Assembly (NCBI GenBank): GCA_903844215.1
Contig: CAIMSP010000096.1
Coordinates: 1-47,450 of the forward strand
Direction of reading: 5' to 3'
DNA length: 47,450 bases
Source: an uncultured beta proteobacterium
Lineage (GTDB): Bacteria > Pseudomonadota > Gammaproteobacteria > Burkholderiales > Burkholderiaceae_C
Part shown: in pieces, positions 1 to 8,130 of the stretch
Layout: every line of letters starts with the position of its first letter
Numbering within the stretch: the first letter of the stretch is position 1
Position numbers and translations under genes: made by a program
Notes under the pieces: generated by a model
Databases searched by the model: none
What the model saw: only the letters and a program-made list of their open reading frames with translations
Told to the model about the DNA's origin: nothing

Positions 1-125
1 GAGCCCGAGGCGCCAATCAACGCCACCATCTCGCCCGCGCGAATGTCCAGATGGATGTCATTCAGGGCGCGGCGGCCGCCGGGAAAGGTCTTGTTCAGTG
101 CATGGATATGGATGGCGGTAATCAT
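1..125 (-). CDS. phnC: Phosphonate-type ABC transporter ATP-binding protein, N-terminal part (runs off the window)
   Basis: Only the first 41 codons are visible. Translation from the ATG at 125 gives [20 protein letters not shown], then a beta-strand leading into [12 protein letters not shown], which is the beginning of a Walker A loop (GxSGSGKST). This is the start of an ABC ATPase. The GASGSGKST style and the 'ALNDIHLDI' lead-in resemble PhnC, the ATPase that drives phosphonate or phosphate-ester import. The ATG is preceded by a GAATAGGAG Shine-Dalgarno sequence, which fixes the start. A weak Pho-box-like sequence lies about 40 nt upstream. A related ABC ATPase for another substrate is not excluded, because signature and Walker B regions lie outside the window. 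Confidence 0.7.
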   Translation of the reverse strand, partial: MITAIHIHALNKTFPGGRRALNDIHLDIRAGEMVALIGASG

Positions 126-164
126 GCTGACTCCTATTCGTTGCGCGCACCTCAGCCCGGCAAT

Positions 165-182
165 GTGACGAAAAGATGTCGG
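165..182 (-). promoter_or_regulatory. Possible weak Pho box upstream of the phnC-like gene
   Basis: On the minus strand the sequence reads CCGACAT CTTT TCGTCAC, two 7-mers spaced by 4 nt. By eye it matches 10 of 14 positions of CTGTCAT-N4-CTGTCAC. It is 40 nt upstream of the start codon. Unlike the stronger boxes in this window, the hexamer 10 nt downstream (TGAGGT) is a poor -10, so this is only a candidate. Phosphonate uptake genes are classical PhoB targets, which supports it slightly. Confidence 0.35.
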
Positions 183-289
183 TTTTTGCTCGCGCCAGCA
201 GTTTTTGAGGGGTTTGCGCCTTCGGGCATCGAAAGAGGGTCAAGCCTGCGCCCACAGGCTGCTAGGCCGGTGCCTGCGCGCCCAGCGCG

Positions 290-523
290 CTACAGATCAA
301 TGGAATTCGGCTGCGTCTTGAGCGGCTTGCAATCAAAGCAGAAGAACAGCAACGCGCTGAAATAGCGTTTGAACACGCCGTTTCTTCTGGGGCGGTGCTG
401 CCCACACTTGATGCAACTCAGCGTCTCGCCCGCTCCGCCCATGCCCTGAAAGGGCGATCCCGTCTCCTTGGACGTGTAGCGCAGGCCGCTGTCGGAGACG
501 GTGTTGTGGTCGTATTTGTACAT
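290..523 (-). CDS. Small hypothetical protein with two CxxC motifs (zinc-ribbon-like)
   Basis: This is a 77-residue protein with two cysteine pairs, CIKC near residue 37 and CFDC near residue 62. They are separated by a basic linker (RPRRNGVFKR), an arrangement typical of a small treble-clef or zinc-ribbon fold. The N-terminus (MYKYDHNTVSDSGLRY) and the conserved-looking SCIKCGQHRPR segment suggest a real gene rather than a shadow, since cysteine pairing is unlikely by chance. I recognise no named family. It stands alone between phnC (same strand) and the Mpo1-like gene (opposite strand). An overlapping longer frame on the same strand (333-575) lacks such pattern and is rejected. Confidence 0.6.
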   Translation of the reverse strand: MYKYDHNTVSDSGLRYTSKETGSPFQGMGGAGETLSCIKCGQHRPRRNGVFKRYFSALLFFCFDCKPLKTQPNSIDL

Positions 524-620
524 TCAGAGCCCGAATCAATGCGATGCGGCAAATTCTGACCCGGGACGATTTCACTTTTGTGACGCGACCACACCATTTT
601 TCACCCTGATGTCACCATGG

Positions 621-638
621 CTGTCACCATTTCGTCAT
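621..638 (+). promoter_or_regulatory. Pho box of the first Mpo1-like gene
   Basis: CTGTCAC CATT TCGTCAT matches the PhoB operator layout (7+4+7, GTCA cores 11 bp apart). Ten nucleotides downstream lies TACATT (649-654), a plausible -10; in Pho promoters the box replaces the -35. A further out-of-phase GTCAC lies at 611-615. The downstream RBS AAAAGGAAA and ATG at 677 follow. The same arrangement precedes the paralog at 12670. Confidence 0.8.
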
Positions 639-676
639 CGCTGCTGTTTACATTCCCGAGCAAAAGGAAACCACCC

Positions 677-1285
677 ATGACCGAATTCTTCAAGCAGCTC
701 CAGATCCAGCGTTGGGACGACCATCGCTACTATCACCACAGTCGCATCAACCAGTCGCTGCATCTGCTCAGCGCCATCAGTTTTCTTTGCGCCTATGCGC
801 TGCTGTTCAAGGACCCGGCCAGCGCGGCCCTGGTCGCCTGGCTGGTTTCCATGGCCAGCCGTCAAGCCGGACATTTCTTCTTTGAGCCCCGGGGCTACGA
901 CGTGGCCAACCAGGCGACGCACGAGCACAAGGAAGAGATCAAGGTGGGCTACAACCTGCGTCGCAAGATCGTGCTGATGCTCGTCTGGGTGGCTTCGCCC
1001 CTGTGGCTGCTGGTGGACCCGAGCCTGTTCGGGTGGTTTGAGGCCGCACACGACTTTGCCGGCTACTGGCACCACACCGGAATACTCTGGCTGGCCGTGG
1101 GCGCCGGTGGACTGCTGTTTCGCACGGTGCACCTGTTTTTCTTGCGCGACGTTCAGTCCGGTCTGGTCTGGATGACCAAGATCCTGACCGATCCGTTTCA
1201 TGACATCGCCCTGTACTACAAGGCCCCGCTGGCGCTGATGCGCGGCGAGTGGATCGAACCCGCGCATGGCAAAAGCCCTGCGTGA
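677..1285 (+). CDS. Small polytopic membrane protein, possibly Mpo1-like (DUF962-type)
   Basis: The protein has 202 residues. The ATG at 677 is chosen because AAAAGGAAA precedes it, and because the upstream in-frame ATG at 617 would start inside the Pho box region. It carries about four hydrophobic segments (roughly residues 28-46, 50-65, 95-117 and 132-157). Histidine-rich patches include DDHRYYHHSRINQSLH at the N-terminus and RQAGHFFFEP after the second hydrophobic segment. A Y-x-x-H...N...H patch followed by GH-x-x-FE resembles Mpo1/YGL010w-type iron dioxygenases acting on 2-hydroxy fatty acids. That assignment is by pattern only. A clear paralog lies at 12670-13287, most positions being identical by eye, and both have Pho boxes. 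An ordinary conserved membrane protein of unknown role is the alternative. Confidence 0.8.
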   Translation: MTEFFKQLQIQRWDDHRYYHHSRINQSLHLLSAISFLCAYALLFKDPASAALVAWLVSMASRQAGHFFFEPRGYDVANQATHEHKEEIKVGYNLRRKIVLMLVWVASPLWLLVDPSLFGWFEAAHDFAGYWHHTGILWLAVGAGGLLFRTVHLFFLRDVQSGLVWMTKILTDPFHDIALYYKAPLALMRGEWIEPAHGKSPA

Positions 1286-1308
1286 GGGCCTTTGAAGCGC
1301 AGCGACAG

Positions 1309-2967
1309 TCAGAACAACCGAGCCAGCAGCTCGCGCAGCAGTCTGCGCCGAATGGACTTGTTGCTCAGCGCCGGCGTACTCCACCACCAGCCGTCGGCCT
1401 TCATGGCGGCGCCGGCGCGCACAAAGGCCTCGGCCACCGCTTCAAAGTCTTGCTCCGTGTAGTTCAGGCTGAACACCAGGCGACCGGTGCCGACCCAGCT
1501 CAAGGCCACACCTTCGAGTCGCAGGTAATGCTGGAACAACCAGTTGAAGCAAGCGGGCTGGGTGTAGAGCACGGTCCAGATCGACGACAGGTTCGCCACC
1601 TGGATGGGCAATCCTGCTTCCAGCAGACGCCCATTGAGCGCGCTCGCGCGCCGCTTCCAGGTGTCGTCCAGGTCCTGGTAGAGCGCCTGGATCGGTGCCG
1701 TTTGCAGACTCTGCAGGAACACGTTCATGCAGCCCATGACGTAGGGGTGGGCATTGAAGGTTCCGCGGGCAAAGCAGATGTCGGCCGGCGCGTTGTCCCG
1801 AAAGCGCTTCATCCATTCACGCTTGCCGCACACCACGCCCACGGGCAGGCCGCCGCCCAGCGTCTTGCCGTAGGTGACCATGTCGGCCTGGACGCCGAAG
1901 TAGGCCTGCGCCCCACCGGGTGCCAGACGAAAACCCAGGAAGACCTCGTCAAAAATCAACGCGATGTTCTTTTCGCTGCAGATCTTGCGCAGCTCCTGCA
2001 ACCACAGGGTGTAGGCCGGGCGATCGAATTGGGCCTTGCGCGAACTGTCCAGCAGCGACGCATCACCTGGCGCGCCGACGTTGGGGTGCAAGGCCTGCAG
2101 CGGATTCACCAGCACGCAGGCAATGTCCTTGCGTTGGCGCAGCACACGCAGCGTGTCGCCATCCATCTCCTTGAGCGTGTAGGTGTCGCGCGCGGTCTGC
2201 GGGTTGCCGATGCCGGGTTGGACGTCGCCCCACCAGCCGTGATAGGAACCGCAAAACCGCAGCAGGTGGGATTTCTTGCTGTGGTAGCGCGCCAGCCGCA
2301 CGGCCTGCATCACGGCTTCGGTGCCGGACATGTGGAACGAGACTTCGTCCATGCCCGAGACCTGCTTGAGGCGCGCCACGTTGTCGGCCACGATCGGATG
2401 GTAGGAGCCCAGCACCGGGCCCAGTTCGCTCACCATGGCGCTGCCACGGGCAATACAGTCCTTGTAAAAATCATTTCCCAGCACGTTCACGCCATAGGAG
2501 CCGGTCAGGTCATAGAACACGTTGCCGTCCAGATCGGTCAGCGTCACGCCCGCACTGGCGCGCATGAAGGAGCCGGTTTTCAGCGCGGCGCTGGCGATTT
2601 CACGGAACTGAAACGGCACGCGGTAGGCGCTGATGAATTGCAGGTCCGAAAGCCCCGCCTCGACCTCCTGGGTTTGCTGCAGACTTTTGGCAAAGCGCGC
2701 TTGGTAGGTCGCGCTCAATTGCGCGAACGCCCGCGTGCGCTGGGCCACCACGGCCTCGGGCGCGCCGTCAATGCCAAAGGCCTGTTGCTCGCTGTAGCGG
2801 TAGCCGGGCAGCAGGGCGGCAATGCGGCGCGCCATGCGTGGGTGGCCGGCCAGCGAACGGTGCTTGGCCATGGAGAGTTGCAGTCGGGTCTTGAGCCGAG
2901 CCGCTGCATAAAGAGCAGCTGCGCTGCCGCTGGCGTACAGCGCCAAAGTATCGAGCGTTTGATTCAC
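1309..2967 (-). CDS. Class III (PLP-dependent) aminotransferase, glutamate-1-semialdehyde aminomutase-like, with an N-terminal extension
   Basis: The protein has 552 residues if started at the GTG at 2967, which follows GAAAGG at good spacing; an upstream extension to 3087 would run into psd. The first 120 or so residues form an Ala/Leu/Arg-rich extension not usual for this fold. The aminotransferase domain then shows MSGTEAVMQAVRLAR (cofactor phosphate region), GSYHGWWGD, a FDEVFLGFR Asp motif and YGKTLGGGLPVG, which holds the likely Schiff-base lysine. The substrate is unknown. The extension and length differ from HemL (about 430 residues). It is divergent from a phosphatidylserine decarboxylase gene with only 44 bp between starts and lies beside glycolipid-type genes, so an amino-lipid or head-group role is possible but unproven. 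Confidence 0.85.
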   Translation of the reverse strand: MNQTLDTLALYASGSAAALYAAARLKTRLQLSMAKHRSLAGHPRMARRIAALLPGYRYSEQQAFGIDGAPEAVVAQRTRAFAQLSATYQARFAKSLQQTQEVEAGLSDLQFISAYRVPFQFREIASAALKTGSFMRASAGVTLTDLDGNVFYDLTGSYGVNVLGNDFYKDCIARGSAMVSELGPVLGSYHPIVADNVARLKQVSGMDEVSFHMSGTEAVMQAVRLARYHSKKSHLLRFCGSYHGWWGDVQPGIGNPQTARDTYTLKEMDGDTLRVLRQRKDIACVLVNPLQALHPNVGAPGDASLLDSSRKAQFDRPAYTLWLQELRKICSEKNIALIFDEVFLGFRLAPGGAQAYFGVQADMVTYGKTLGGGLPVGVVCGKREWMKRFRDNAPADICFARGTFNAHPYVMGCMNVFLQSLQTAPIQALYQDLDDTWKRRASALNGRLLEAGLPIQVANLSSIWTVLYTQPACFNWLFQHYLRLEGVALSWVGTGRLVFSLNYTEQDFEAVAEAFVRAGAAMKADGWWWSTPALSNKSIRRRLLRELLARLF

Positions 2968-3011
2968 AAGCGCATTCCTTTCATTTGTTAATTGAGACCT
3001 GATCGAACACC

Positions 3012-3893
3012 ATGAGCATTCGCAATTCCCTGCAGCAACTGCTGCGCCAGGAAGACTTGAACTTTCTGTTGACGAACCGATTGCCACGCCGTTGGCTGAC
3101 CCAGTTCATGGCCTGGTTCAGCAAGATCGAGCAGCCGCTGGTGCGCGATGCGTCGATCGGGCTGTGGAAATTTTTCTCCAACCTGGACCTGAGCGAAGCG
3201 CGCAAGCAGCGCTTCACCAGCATGCACGACTGCTTCACGCGCGAGCTCAAGGAAGGGGTTCGCCCCTTGGACCTGGACCCGGAGCTGCTGGTCAGTCCCT
3301 GCGACGCGATCGTCGGGGCCTGCGGCCGCATCGAGGGCACGTCGGTGTTTCAGGCCAAGGGCTTCCCCTACACGCTGGAAGACCTGCTGGGTGACGAGGC
3401 TTGTCTGCAGCATTGGCGCGACGGCCAGTTCGTGACCCTGCGCCTGACGTCGGCCATGTATCACCGCTTCCATGCCTTACACGATTGCGCCGTGGAACGG
3501 CTGCGCTATTTTTCCGGCGACACCTGGAACGTGAACCCGGTGGCCTTGCGCCGGGTGGAAAAACTCTTTTGCAAGAACGAGCGCGCGTTCATCAAGACAC
3601 GCTTGACCGGAACCGGCCAATGCAGTGGGCAGCACGTTGCCATCGTGCCGGTGGCCGCGATCCTCGTGGCCAGCCTGCGACTGCACTTTCTGGACGTGCT
3701 GCTGCATCTGAAATACCGCGGCCCCGAGGTCGTCACCTGCGATGCGAGCTTCGCCAAAGGCCAGGAGATGGGCTGGTTTCAACACGGCTCCACCATCATC
3801 GTGCTGGCACCCAAGGGCTTTGAGTTGTGCGCGCAGGTGAGCGAGGGCGCAGGCATACGCATGGGCCGACCCCTCATGCGCTGGGTGGGCTGA
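3012..3893 (+). CDS. psd: Phosphatidylserine decarboxylase proenzyme-like protein
   Basis: The protein has 293 residues. The family converts phosphatidylserine to phosphatidylethanolamine at the inner membrane using a pyruvoyl group formed by self-cleavage. The cleavage motif appears as WFQHGSTIIV (HGST, near residue 255), giving a long beta and a short alpha subunit. SPCDAIVGACG and MYHRFHALHDC match the positions of the Asp and His that assist cleavage. The length fits E. coli-type Psd. The 3' end overlaps the 3' end of the convergent glycosyltransferase gene by 20 bp. I see no Pho box in the 44-bp divergent gap. A second, housekeeping psd elsewhere cannot be excluded, in which case this could be a specialised copy. 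Confidence 0.88.
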   Translation: MSIRNSLQQLLRQEDLNFLLTNRLPRRWLTQFMAWFSKIEQPLVRDASIGLWKFFSNLDLSEARKQRFTSMHDCFTRELKEGVRPLDLDPELLVSPCDAIVGACGRIEGTSVFQAKGFPYTLEDLLGDEACLQHWRDGQFVTLRLTSAMYHRFHALHDCAVERLRYFSGDTWNVNPVALRRVEKLFCKNERAFIKTRLTGTGQCSGQHVAIVPVAAILVASLRLHFLDVLLHLKYRGPEVVTCDASFAKGQEMGWFQHGSTIIVLAPKGFELCAQVSEGAGIRMGRPLMRWVG

Positions 3894-5130
3894 ACACTGC
3901 CAGTGGTTGGTTGCTGCGCGGCGCGCCCAGAGCGGCCTCGTGACCCGCGATCGCGGTGCGCAGGGTCAGCACGAAATGGTCGAACACCGTGTCCCAGCCC
4001 AGGTGCGCGACGCTGGCCGGAGCCTGGCTGCGCAGCGCCTGCAAGCGCTGCGGGTCGATGGCGAGTGCGACCGCCGCCGTGATAAAGCCCGCCTCGTCGC
4101 CAAGCGGCACCAGCGCGCCGTTGTGGCCGTCGCGTATCAGATTGGCCGCGGCCGCGTGCGCGTAGGAGAGAACGGCGAGTCCGCTGGCCAGCGCCTCGGG
4201 CACGACATTGCCGTAGGTCTCGGTGACGCTGGGGAACAGGAACAGATCGCCCGAGGCGTAGTGTTCGGCCAGCGCCTCGCCCTCCTGCAGCCCGCAAAAC
4301 ACAGCCTGGGCGCAGGCGGCCTGCAGCGTTTTTTGCATCGGCCCGGCGCCCACGAAAATCATCTTGGCGCTTGGCAGGCGCGCCTGCAGCGCAGCAAAGG
4401 CGGCCAGCACAGCGCCCAGATTTTTTTCCTTGGCCAGGCGTCCCACGTAGAGCACGGCCACCTCGTGCGGCGCCACGCCCCAGCGCGCGCGCAGCGCCTC
4501 GGATCGTGCTTGTGGTCGGAACTGTTCGATCGCCACGCCGCGCGACATCAGCGTGAGGTTGTGGTAACCGCGCGCCTGCAACTGCTGCAACAGGCTCTGC
4601 GTGGGCACCATGGTGGCGAGCGTGCGGTTGTGCAGCTTGCGCAAATAGGCCTCGATCGGCGCCCGGATCAGCCCGATGCCGTAGTGCTGGGCGTAGTTGT
4701 CGAAGTTGGTGTGAAAGGAACTGGTCACCGGCAGGCGCAGCTTGCGCGCGGCGCTCACGGCCGACCAACCCAGCGGCCCTTCGGTGGCGACATGCACGAT
4801 GTCGGGCCGCCTTTGCTGCCACAGCTTGAGCAGACGGTTGCCAAAGGGCAGGCCGAAATGCAGGTCCGGGTAATTCGGAATCGGCACGCCTTTGCTCAGG
4901 ACCTCGTCCAGGCCCACGCGCGGCAGGCTGCGGTCCTCAAGTCCCTGCTTGGGCCGCACCACCTGGACTTCGTGCCCGCGTTGCAGCAGACCACCCACGA
5001 CGCGGCCCAGCGTCATGGCGACACCGTTGACTTCGGGCGCAAAGGTTTCTGTGACCAAGGCCACGCGCAGGCTCTTTGTCTGCACTGCAAAGGATTCGAC
5101 CATGATGTCTTGGGTGTTGTTCACAGTCAT
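3874..5130 (-). CDS. GT4-family glycosyltransferase, SqdX/Agt/PimB-like
   Basis: The protein has 418 residues. Motifs run in order: VTETFAPEVNGVA (N-terminal Rossmann domain, acceptor loop), PNYPDLHFGLP, HTNFDNYAQHYG, SRGVAIEQFRP, YVGRLAKEKNL and the C-terminal donor-binding ETYGNVVPEALASGLAVL (EX7E). This set is typical of GT4 enzymes that transfer sugars to diacylglycerol or phosphatidylinositol, such as SqdX, PimB and diglucosyl or glucuronosyl-diacylglycerol synthases. The ATG at 5130 is chosen because the Pho box and -10 (5154-5159) would place transcription start just upstream; an in-frame TTG at 5154 lies inside that -10. The own Pho box and nearby ugd suggest a phosphate-free glycolipid, possibly glucuronosyl-DAG. 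The donor and acceptor are inferred. Confidence 0.88.
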   Translation of the reverse strand: MTVNNTQDIMVESFAVQTKSLRVALVTETFAPEVNGVAMTLGRVVGGLLQRGHEVQVVRPKQGLEDRSLPRVGLDEVLSKGVPIPNYPDLHFGLPFGNRLLKLWQQRRPDIVHVATEGPLGWSAVSAARKLRLPVTSSFHTNFDNYAQHYGIGLIRAPIEAYLRKLHNRTLATMVPTQSLLQQLQARGYHNLTLMSRGVAIEQFRPQARSEALRARWGVAPHEVAVLYVGRLAKEKNLGAVLAAFAALQARLPSAKMIFVGAGPMQKTLQAACAQAVFCGLQEGEALAEHYASGDLFLFPSVTETYGNVVPEALASGLAVLSYAHAAAANLIRDGHNGALVPLGDEAGFITAAVALAIDPQRLQALRSQAPASVAHLGWDTVFDHFVLTLRTAIAGHEAALGAPRSNQPLAVFSPPSA

Positions 5131-5169
5131 GAGAATATCCACGGTAAATAGCAAATTGATGATGGTTCG

Positions 5170-5187
5170 GTGACAGTTGTGCGACAG
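5170..5187 (-). promoter_or_regulatory. Pho box of the GT4 glycosyltransferase gene
   Basis: On the minus strand CTGTCGC ACAA CTGTCAC gives 7+4+7 spacing with GTC cores 11 bp apart, near the PhoB consensus. The hexamer TCAATT (5154-5159) begins exactly 10 nt after the box and can act as -10. The box lies in the 66-bp gap between lplT and this gene, so the glycosyltransferase has its own phosphate-controlled promoter. Confidence 0.8.
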
Positions 5188-5196
5188 CCGTCGTCC

Positions 5197-6438
5197 TCAA
5201 GCGGGCTTTGGTGGCGCGGCGCTGGTCAGTTCATGCTGGCGCCACAGGATGGCGAGCATGACGCTGGCAACCGTCAGGCCAAAGCAGCACAGCAGCAGCC
5301 CCAGCGAAACGTCCATGGCGGTGGCGCCGGCGTAGAGCGCGAGCATCAGCAGCATGCCGGCGTTTTCATTGAAGCCCTGCACCGCGATCGATCGTCCGGC
5401 GCTGAGCAACTGGTGTCCGCGATGCTGCAACAGCGCGTTCATCGGCACGACAAAGAAGCCTGCGAGCGCGCCGAACGTCATCAGCAGGCCGCCGGCGAGC
5501 AGCGGCGAGCTGACCCACACCATGCAAGGTACCAGCAGCCCCATGATGACGCCCAGAGGCAGCACGCGCGTCGCGGCGTCCAGGCTGATGTGGCGGCTCG
5601 CCAGCACCGCGCCTGCGATCACGCCCAACGCCGTCACACCCTGCAAATAGGCGGCCTGTTCCAGCGACAGCCCCAGGCACTGCTGGGCCCAGCGCAAGAC
5701 GATCAACTGCAGCGTCGCACCGATACCCCACAACAGCGTGGTCACGGCCATGGACAGGCCGCCCATGGGGTCGCGCCAGAGCAGGCGGTTTTCGCTGAAG
5801 AAACGCAGCACCATGGGCCGGATGCGCACCCGGTGCTGGGGGTAACGCGCGCCGCTGTCGGGAATGGCGGTGTTGAGCAAAGCCGCCAGCGCGTAAAGCG
5901 CGAGCAACACCAGCATGCCCGGCACCAGGGCGGTGCTCATGCCGCTGAGGGCGCTCCAGCCCTGCGGCCAGCCATCGTGGCGCAGGGCCGGGCTGATCAA
6001 GGCGCCGCCTGCCACCGTCCCCAGTATCACCGCGCACACGGTGCTGGCCTCGATGAATCCATTGGCACGCACCAGCAACTGCGGCCGCAGCAGTTCGGTG
6101 ATGAGGCCATACTTTGCCGGCCCGTAAATGGCGGCACCCAGACCCGCAATCGCCATCACCAGGATCGGGTCGGCACCGAACAACAGCGCCAGCACGGCGC
6201 AGGCCTTCAGGCTGTTGGCCAGGAACATGACGCGGCCCTTGGGCCAGGCATCGGCCAGTGGGCCCACGAACGGGGCGAGAAACACGTAGCTCAGAGTGAA
6301 GCCGAGCTTGAGCAAGGGAATGATCCACAGCGCGGCATCGATTTCCACCAGGCGTGCGATCGCCACGATGAGCAAGGCGTTGTCCGCCAGCGCGGCAATG
6401 AACTGGACCGCGATCACCAGATAAAAGGAGCGAGGCAT
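5197..6438 (-). CDS. lplT: Major facilitator transporter, LplT-like lysophospholipid transporter
   Basis: The protein has 413 residues and about 12 hydrophobic segments. MPRSFYLVIAVQFIAALADNALLI resembles the start of LplT, which flips lysophospholipids across the inner membrane. The motif LAPFVGPLADAWPKGRVMF matches the MFS A-loop (GxLADxxxxRxxM), and GAAIYGPAKYGLITELL is a strong LplT-like signature. In enterobacteria lplT is next to aas (acyl-ACP synthetase/acyltransferase); here its partners are ugd, 6 bp upstream on the same strand, and the lipid-type GT4 gene. It should be co-transcribed with ugd from the four-repeat Pho operator at 8058-8097. The substrate is inferred; export or recycling of a lipid intermediate fits. 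Confidence 0.85.
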   Translation of the reverse strand: MPRSFYLVIAVQFIAALADNALLIVAIARLVEIDAALWIIPLLKLGFTLSYVFLAPFVGPLADAWPKGRVMFLANSLKACAVLALLFGADPILVMAIAGLGAAIYGPAKYGLITELLRPQLLVRANGFIEASTVCAVILGTVAGGALISPALRHDGWPQGWSALSGMSTALVPGMLVLLALYALAALLNTAIPDSGARYPQHRVRIRPMVLRFFSENRLLWRDPMGGLSMAVTTLLWGIGATLQLIVLRWAQQCLGLSLEQAAYLQGVTALGVIAGAVLASRHISLDAATRVLPLGVIMGLLVPCMVWVSSPLLAGGLLMTFGALAGFFVVPMNALLQHRGHQLLSAGRSIAVQGFNENAGMLLMLALYAGATAMDVSLGLLLCCFGLTVASVMLAILWRQHELTSAAPPKPA

Positions 6439-6444
6439 GCGCTC

Positions 6445-7929
6445 CTACAGTTCGACGCTGGCGAGCAAGGGCTGCGGATGCCGCTGCGCAGCCAGCGGTT
6501 GCGCGGCGTGATCCGTGGCGCGCAGGTTGCTGCGCCCGATGCCAAACAGCTCGAATCCTTCCTGTTCCAGTTGTTGGGGGTCAAACAGATTGCGCCCATC
6601 AAACACGATGGGCGCGTGCATGGCGGCTTTCAACTCCGCCCAGTCGGGACTGCGGTAGGCCTTCCATTCGGTCACGAGCACCAGCGCGTCCGCAGCCTGC
6701 ACCGCGTCCATGGGGCGCTCGACGAAGCGCAACTGATCCAGCAGCGCCGGGCTTTGCGCGAGGTCGTGCGCCAGCGCTTGTCGCGCCTGCGGCATCGCCA
6801 CCGGATCGTGCACCACCACCACCGCACCGGCGCGCAGCAACTCGGCCACGATCACCCGGCTCGGGGCCTCGCGCATGTCGTCGGTATTGGGCTTGAAGGC
6901 CAGGCCCCACAGTGCAATCGTCTTGCCCGCCAGTTGTCCCGCGAAGCGCCCCAGGATCTTGCTCACCAGGACAAACTTCTGGTCGTTGTTCACCGCCTCC
7001 ACTGCGCCCAGCACGCGCAGCTGGTGGCCGTGCTCCTGCGCGGTGGAAATCAGGCCGCGCAAGTCTTTGGGAAAGCAGCTGCCGCCGTAGCCCGTGCCGG
7101 CATAGAGAAAGCTGTAGCCGATGCGTGGATCCGAGCCCATGCCCTGGCGCACGTGCTCGATATCCACGCCGACGCGATCGGCCAAGGTGGCCAGATCGTT
7201 CATGAAACTGATGCGTGTGGCCAGCATGGCGTTGGCGGCGTACTTGGTGAATTCCGCGCTCTTCACGTCCATCACCAGGGTGCGGTCATGGTTGCGATTG
7301 AAGGAGGCGTAGAGCAAACGCATGCTGGCCAGCGCCAACTGGTCGGCCGGCTCTTGGCCCACGCCCAGGATGATGCGATCGGGGCGCGAAAAGTCTTCGA
7401 CGGCGGCGCCTTCCTTGAGAAATTCCGGGTTCGACACCACGCTGAACATGGGTGTGGTGCCGACCGCGCTGGTGGGGTCCGGCGCCACGGCCGTGGCGCA
7501 GGCGCGCCGCGCCACCAACTCGGCCTGGATCGCGGCGCTGACCCGATCGGCCGTACCCACGGGCACGGTGGACTTGTTCACGACGACCTTGAAGTCCGTC
7601 ATGTGGCGTCCGATGTTGCGCGCTGCCGCCAGAACGTATTGCAGATCGGCGCTGCCGTCTTCATCGGACGGTGTTCCCACGGCGATGAACTGCACGCTGC
7701 CGTGCGCCACGCTGGCCACGACATCGGTGGAAAAGGTGAGGTGGCCCGATTGCACGTTGCGCGCGATCAGGTCTTTCAGGCCGGCCTCATGGATCGGCAC
7801 GCCGCCCTGATTCAACAGGTCGATCTTGCGCTGCTCCAGATCCAGGCAGAAGACATGGTGGCCCAGATCCGCAAGGCAGGCGCCAGTGACAAGGCCAACG
7901 TAGCCGGTACCGATGATGGTGATGTTCAT
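6445..7929 (-). CDS. ugd: UDP-glucose 6-dehydrogenase
   Basis: The protein has 494 residues. It oxidises UDP-glucose to UDP-glucuronate with two NAD+ in the cytoplasm. The N-terminal Rossmann motif is [18 protein letters not shown]. The catalytic cysteine lies in [13 protein letters not shown], and [21 protein letters not shown] and [17 protein letters not shown] are typical family blocks. The ATG at 7929 starts directly at MNITIIG; ten codons of upstream frame are not family-like. The C-terminal 40 or so residues beyond FGIGR look variable. It is the first gene of a predicted ugd-lplT operon behind a strong Pho operator, so UDP-glucuronate supply appears phosphate-controlled here. A polysaccharide role is the alternative, but no capsule genes are nearby. 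Confidence 0.95.
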   Translation of the reverse strand: MNITIIGTGYVGLVTGACLADLGHHVFCLDLEQRKIDLLNQGGVPIHEAGLKDLIARNVQSGHLTFSTDVVASVAHGSVQFIAVGTPSDEDGSADLQYVLAAARNIGRHMTDFKVVVNKSTVPVGTADRVSAAIQAELVARRACATAVAPDPTSAVGTTPMFSVVSNPEFLKEGAAVEDFSRPDRIILGVGQEPADQLALASMRLLYASFNRNHDRTLVMDVKSAEFTKYAANAMLATRISFMNDLATLADRVGVDIEHVRQGMGSDPRIGYSFLYAGTGYGGSCFPKDLRGLISTAQEHGHQLRVLGAVEAVNNDQKFVLVSKILGRFAGQLAGKTIALWGLAFKPNTDDMREAPSRVIVAELLRAGAVVVVHDPVAMPQARQALAHDLAQSPALLDQLRFVERPMDAVQAADALVLVTEWKAYRSPDWAELKAAMHAPIVFDGRNLFDPQQLEQEGFELFGIGRSNLRATDHAAQPLAAQRHPQPLLASVEL

Positions 7930-8057
7930 AGTCTGGGCTCCAGGGTGAACGCAGTTCAACGCAGGTTTGCATTCGCCCAGGCAACGGCTTTGAGCTGCGC
8001 GCGTTTGGCGCGGCGCCGTGGCGGCTGGGCACGAAACGCCGATGTTGCGCAGCTTGT

Positions 8058-8097
8058 GTGACGGCCTGGAGACAGCCTCGCGACAGTCGCGTGACAG
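8058..8097 (-). promoter_or_regulatory. Double Pho box (four phased half-sites) upstream of ugd-lplT
   Basis: On the minus strand four 7-mers occur at strict 11-bp spacing: CTGTCAC, CTGTCGC, CTGTCTC and CCGTCAC, with 4-nt spacers GCGA, GAGG and CAGG. This equals two adjacent Pho boxes, as at strong PhoB promoters. Ten nucleotides downstream is CAACAT (8042-8047) as a weak -10. It is the most regular operator in the window. Confidence 0.87.
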
Positions 8098-8130
8098 GCC
8101 GGGAAGGCGGGTCTATCACCGTCCGACGCG

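Noticed and set aside
571..595. GCGTCACAAAAGTGAAAT (minus strand) as a Pho box for the small zinc-ribbon-like gene
   Set aside because: Only one half-site is good; the partner matches about 3 of 7 positions.
1249..2991. 580-codon open frame on the plus strand
   Set aside because: Antisense to the class III aminotransferase, whose PLP motifs are clear.
5170..8061. 963-codon open frame on the plus strand
   Set aside because: It is antisense to lplT and ugd, is His/Gln/Arg-rich with no domain pattern, and covers both Pho operators. GC-rich codon bias leaves the opposite strand open.
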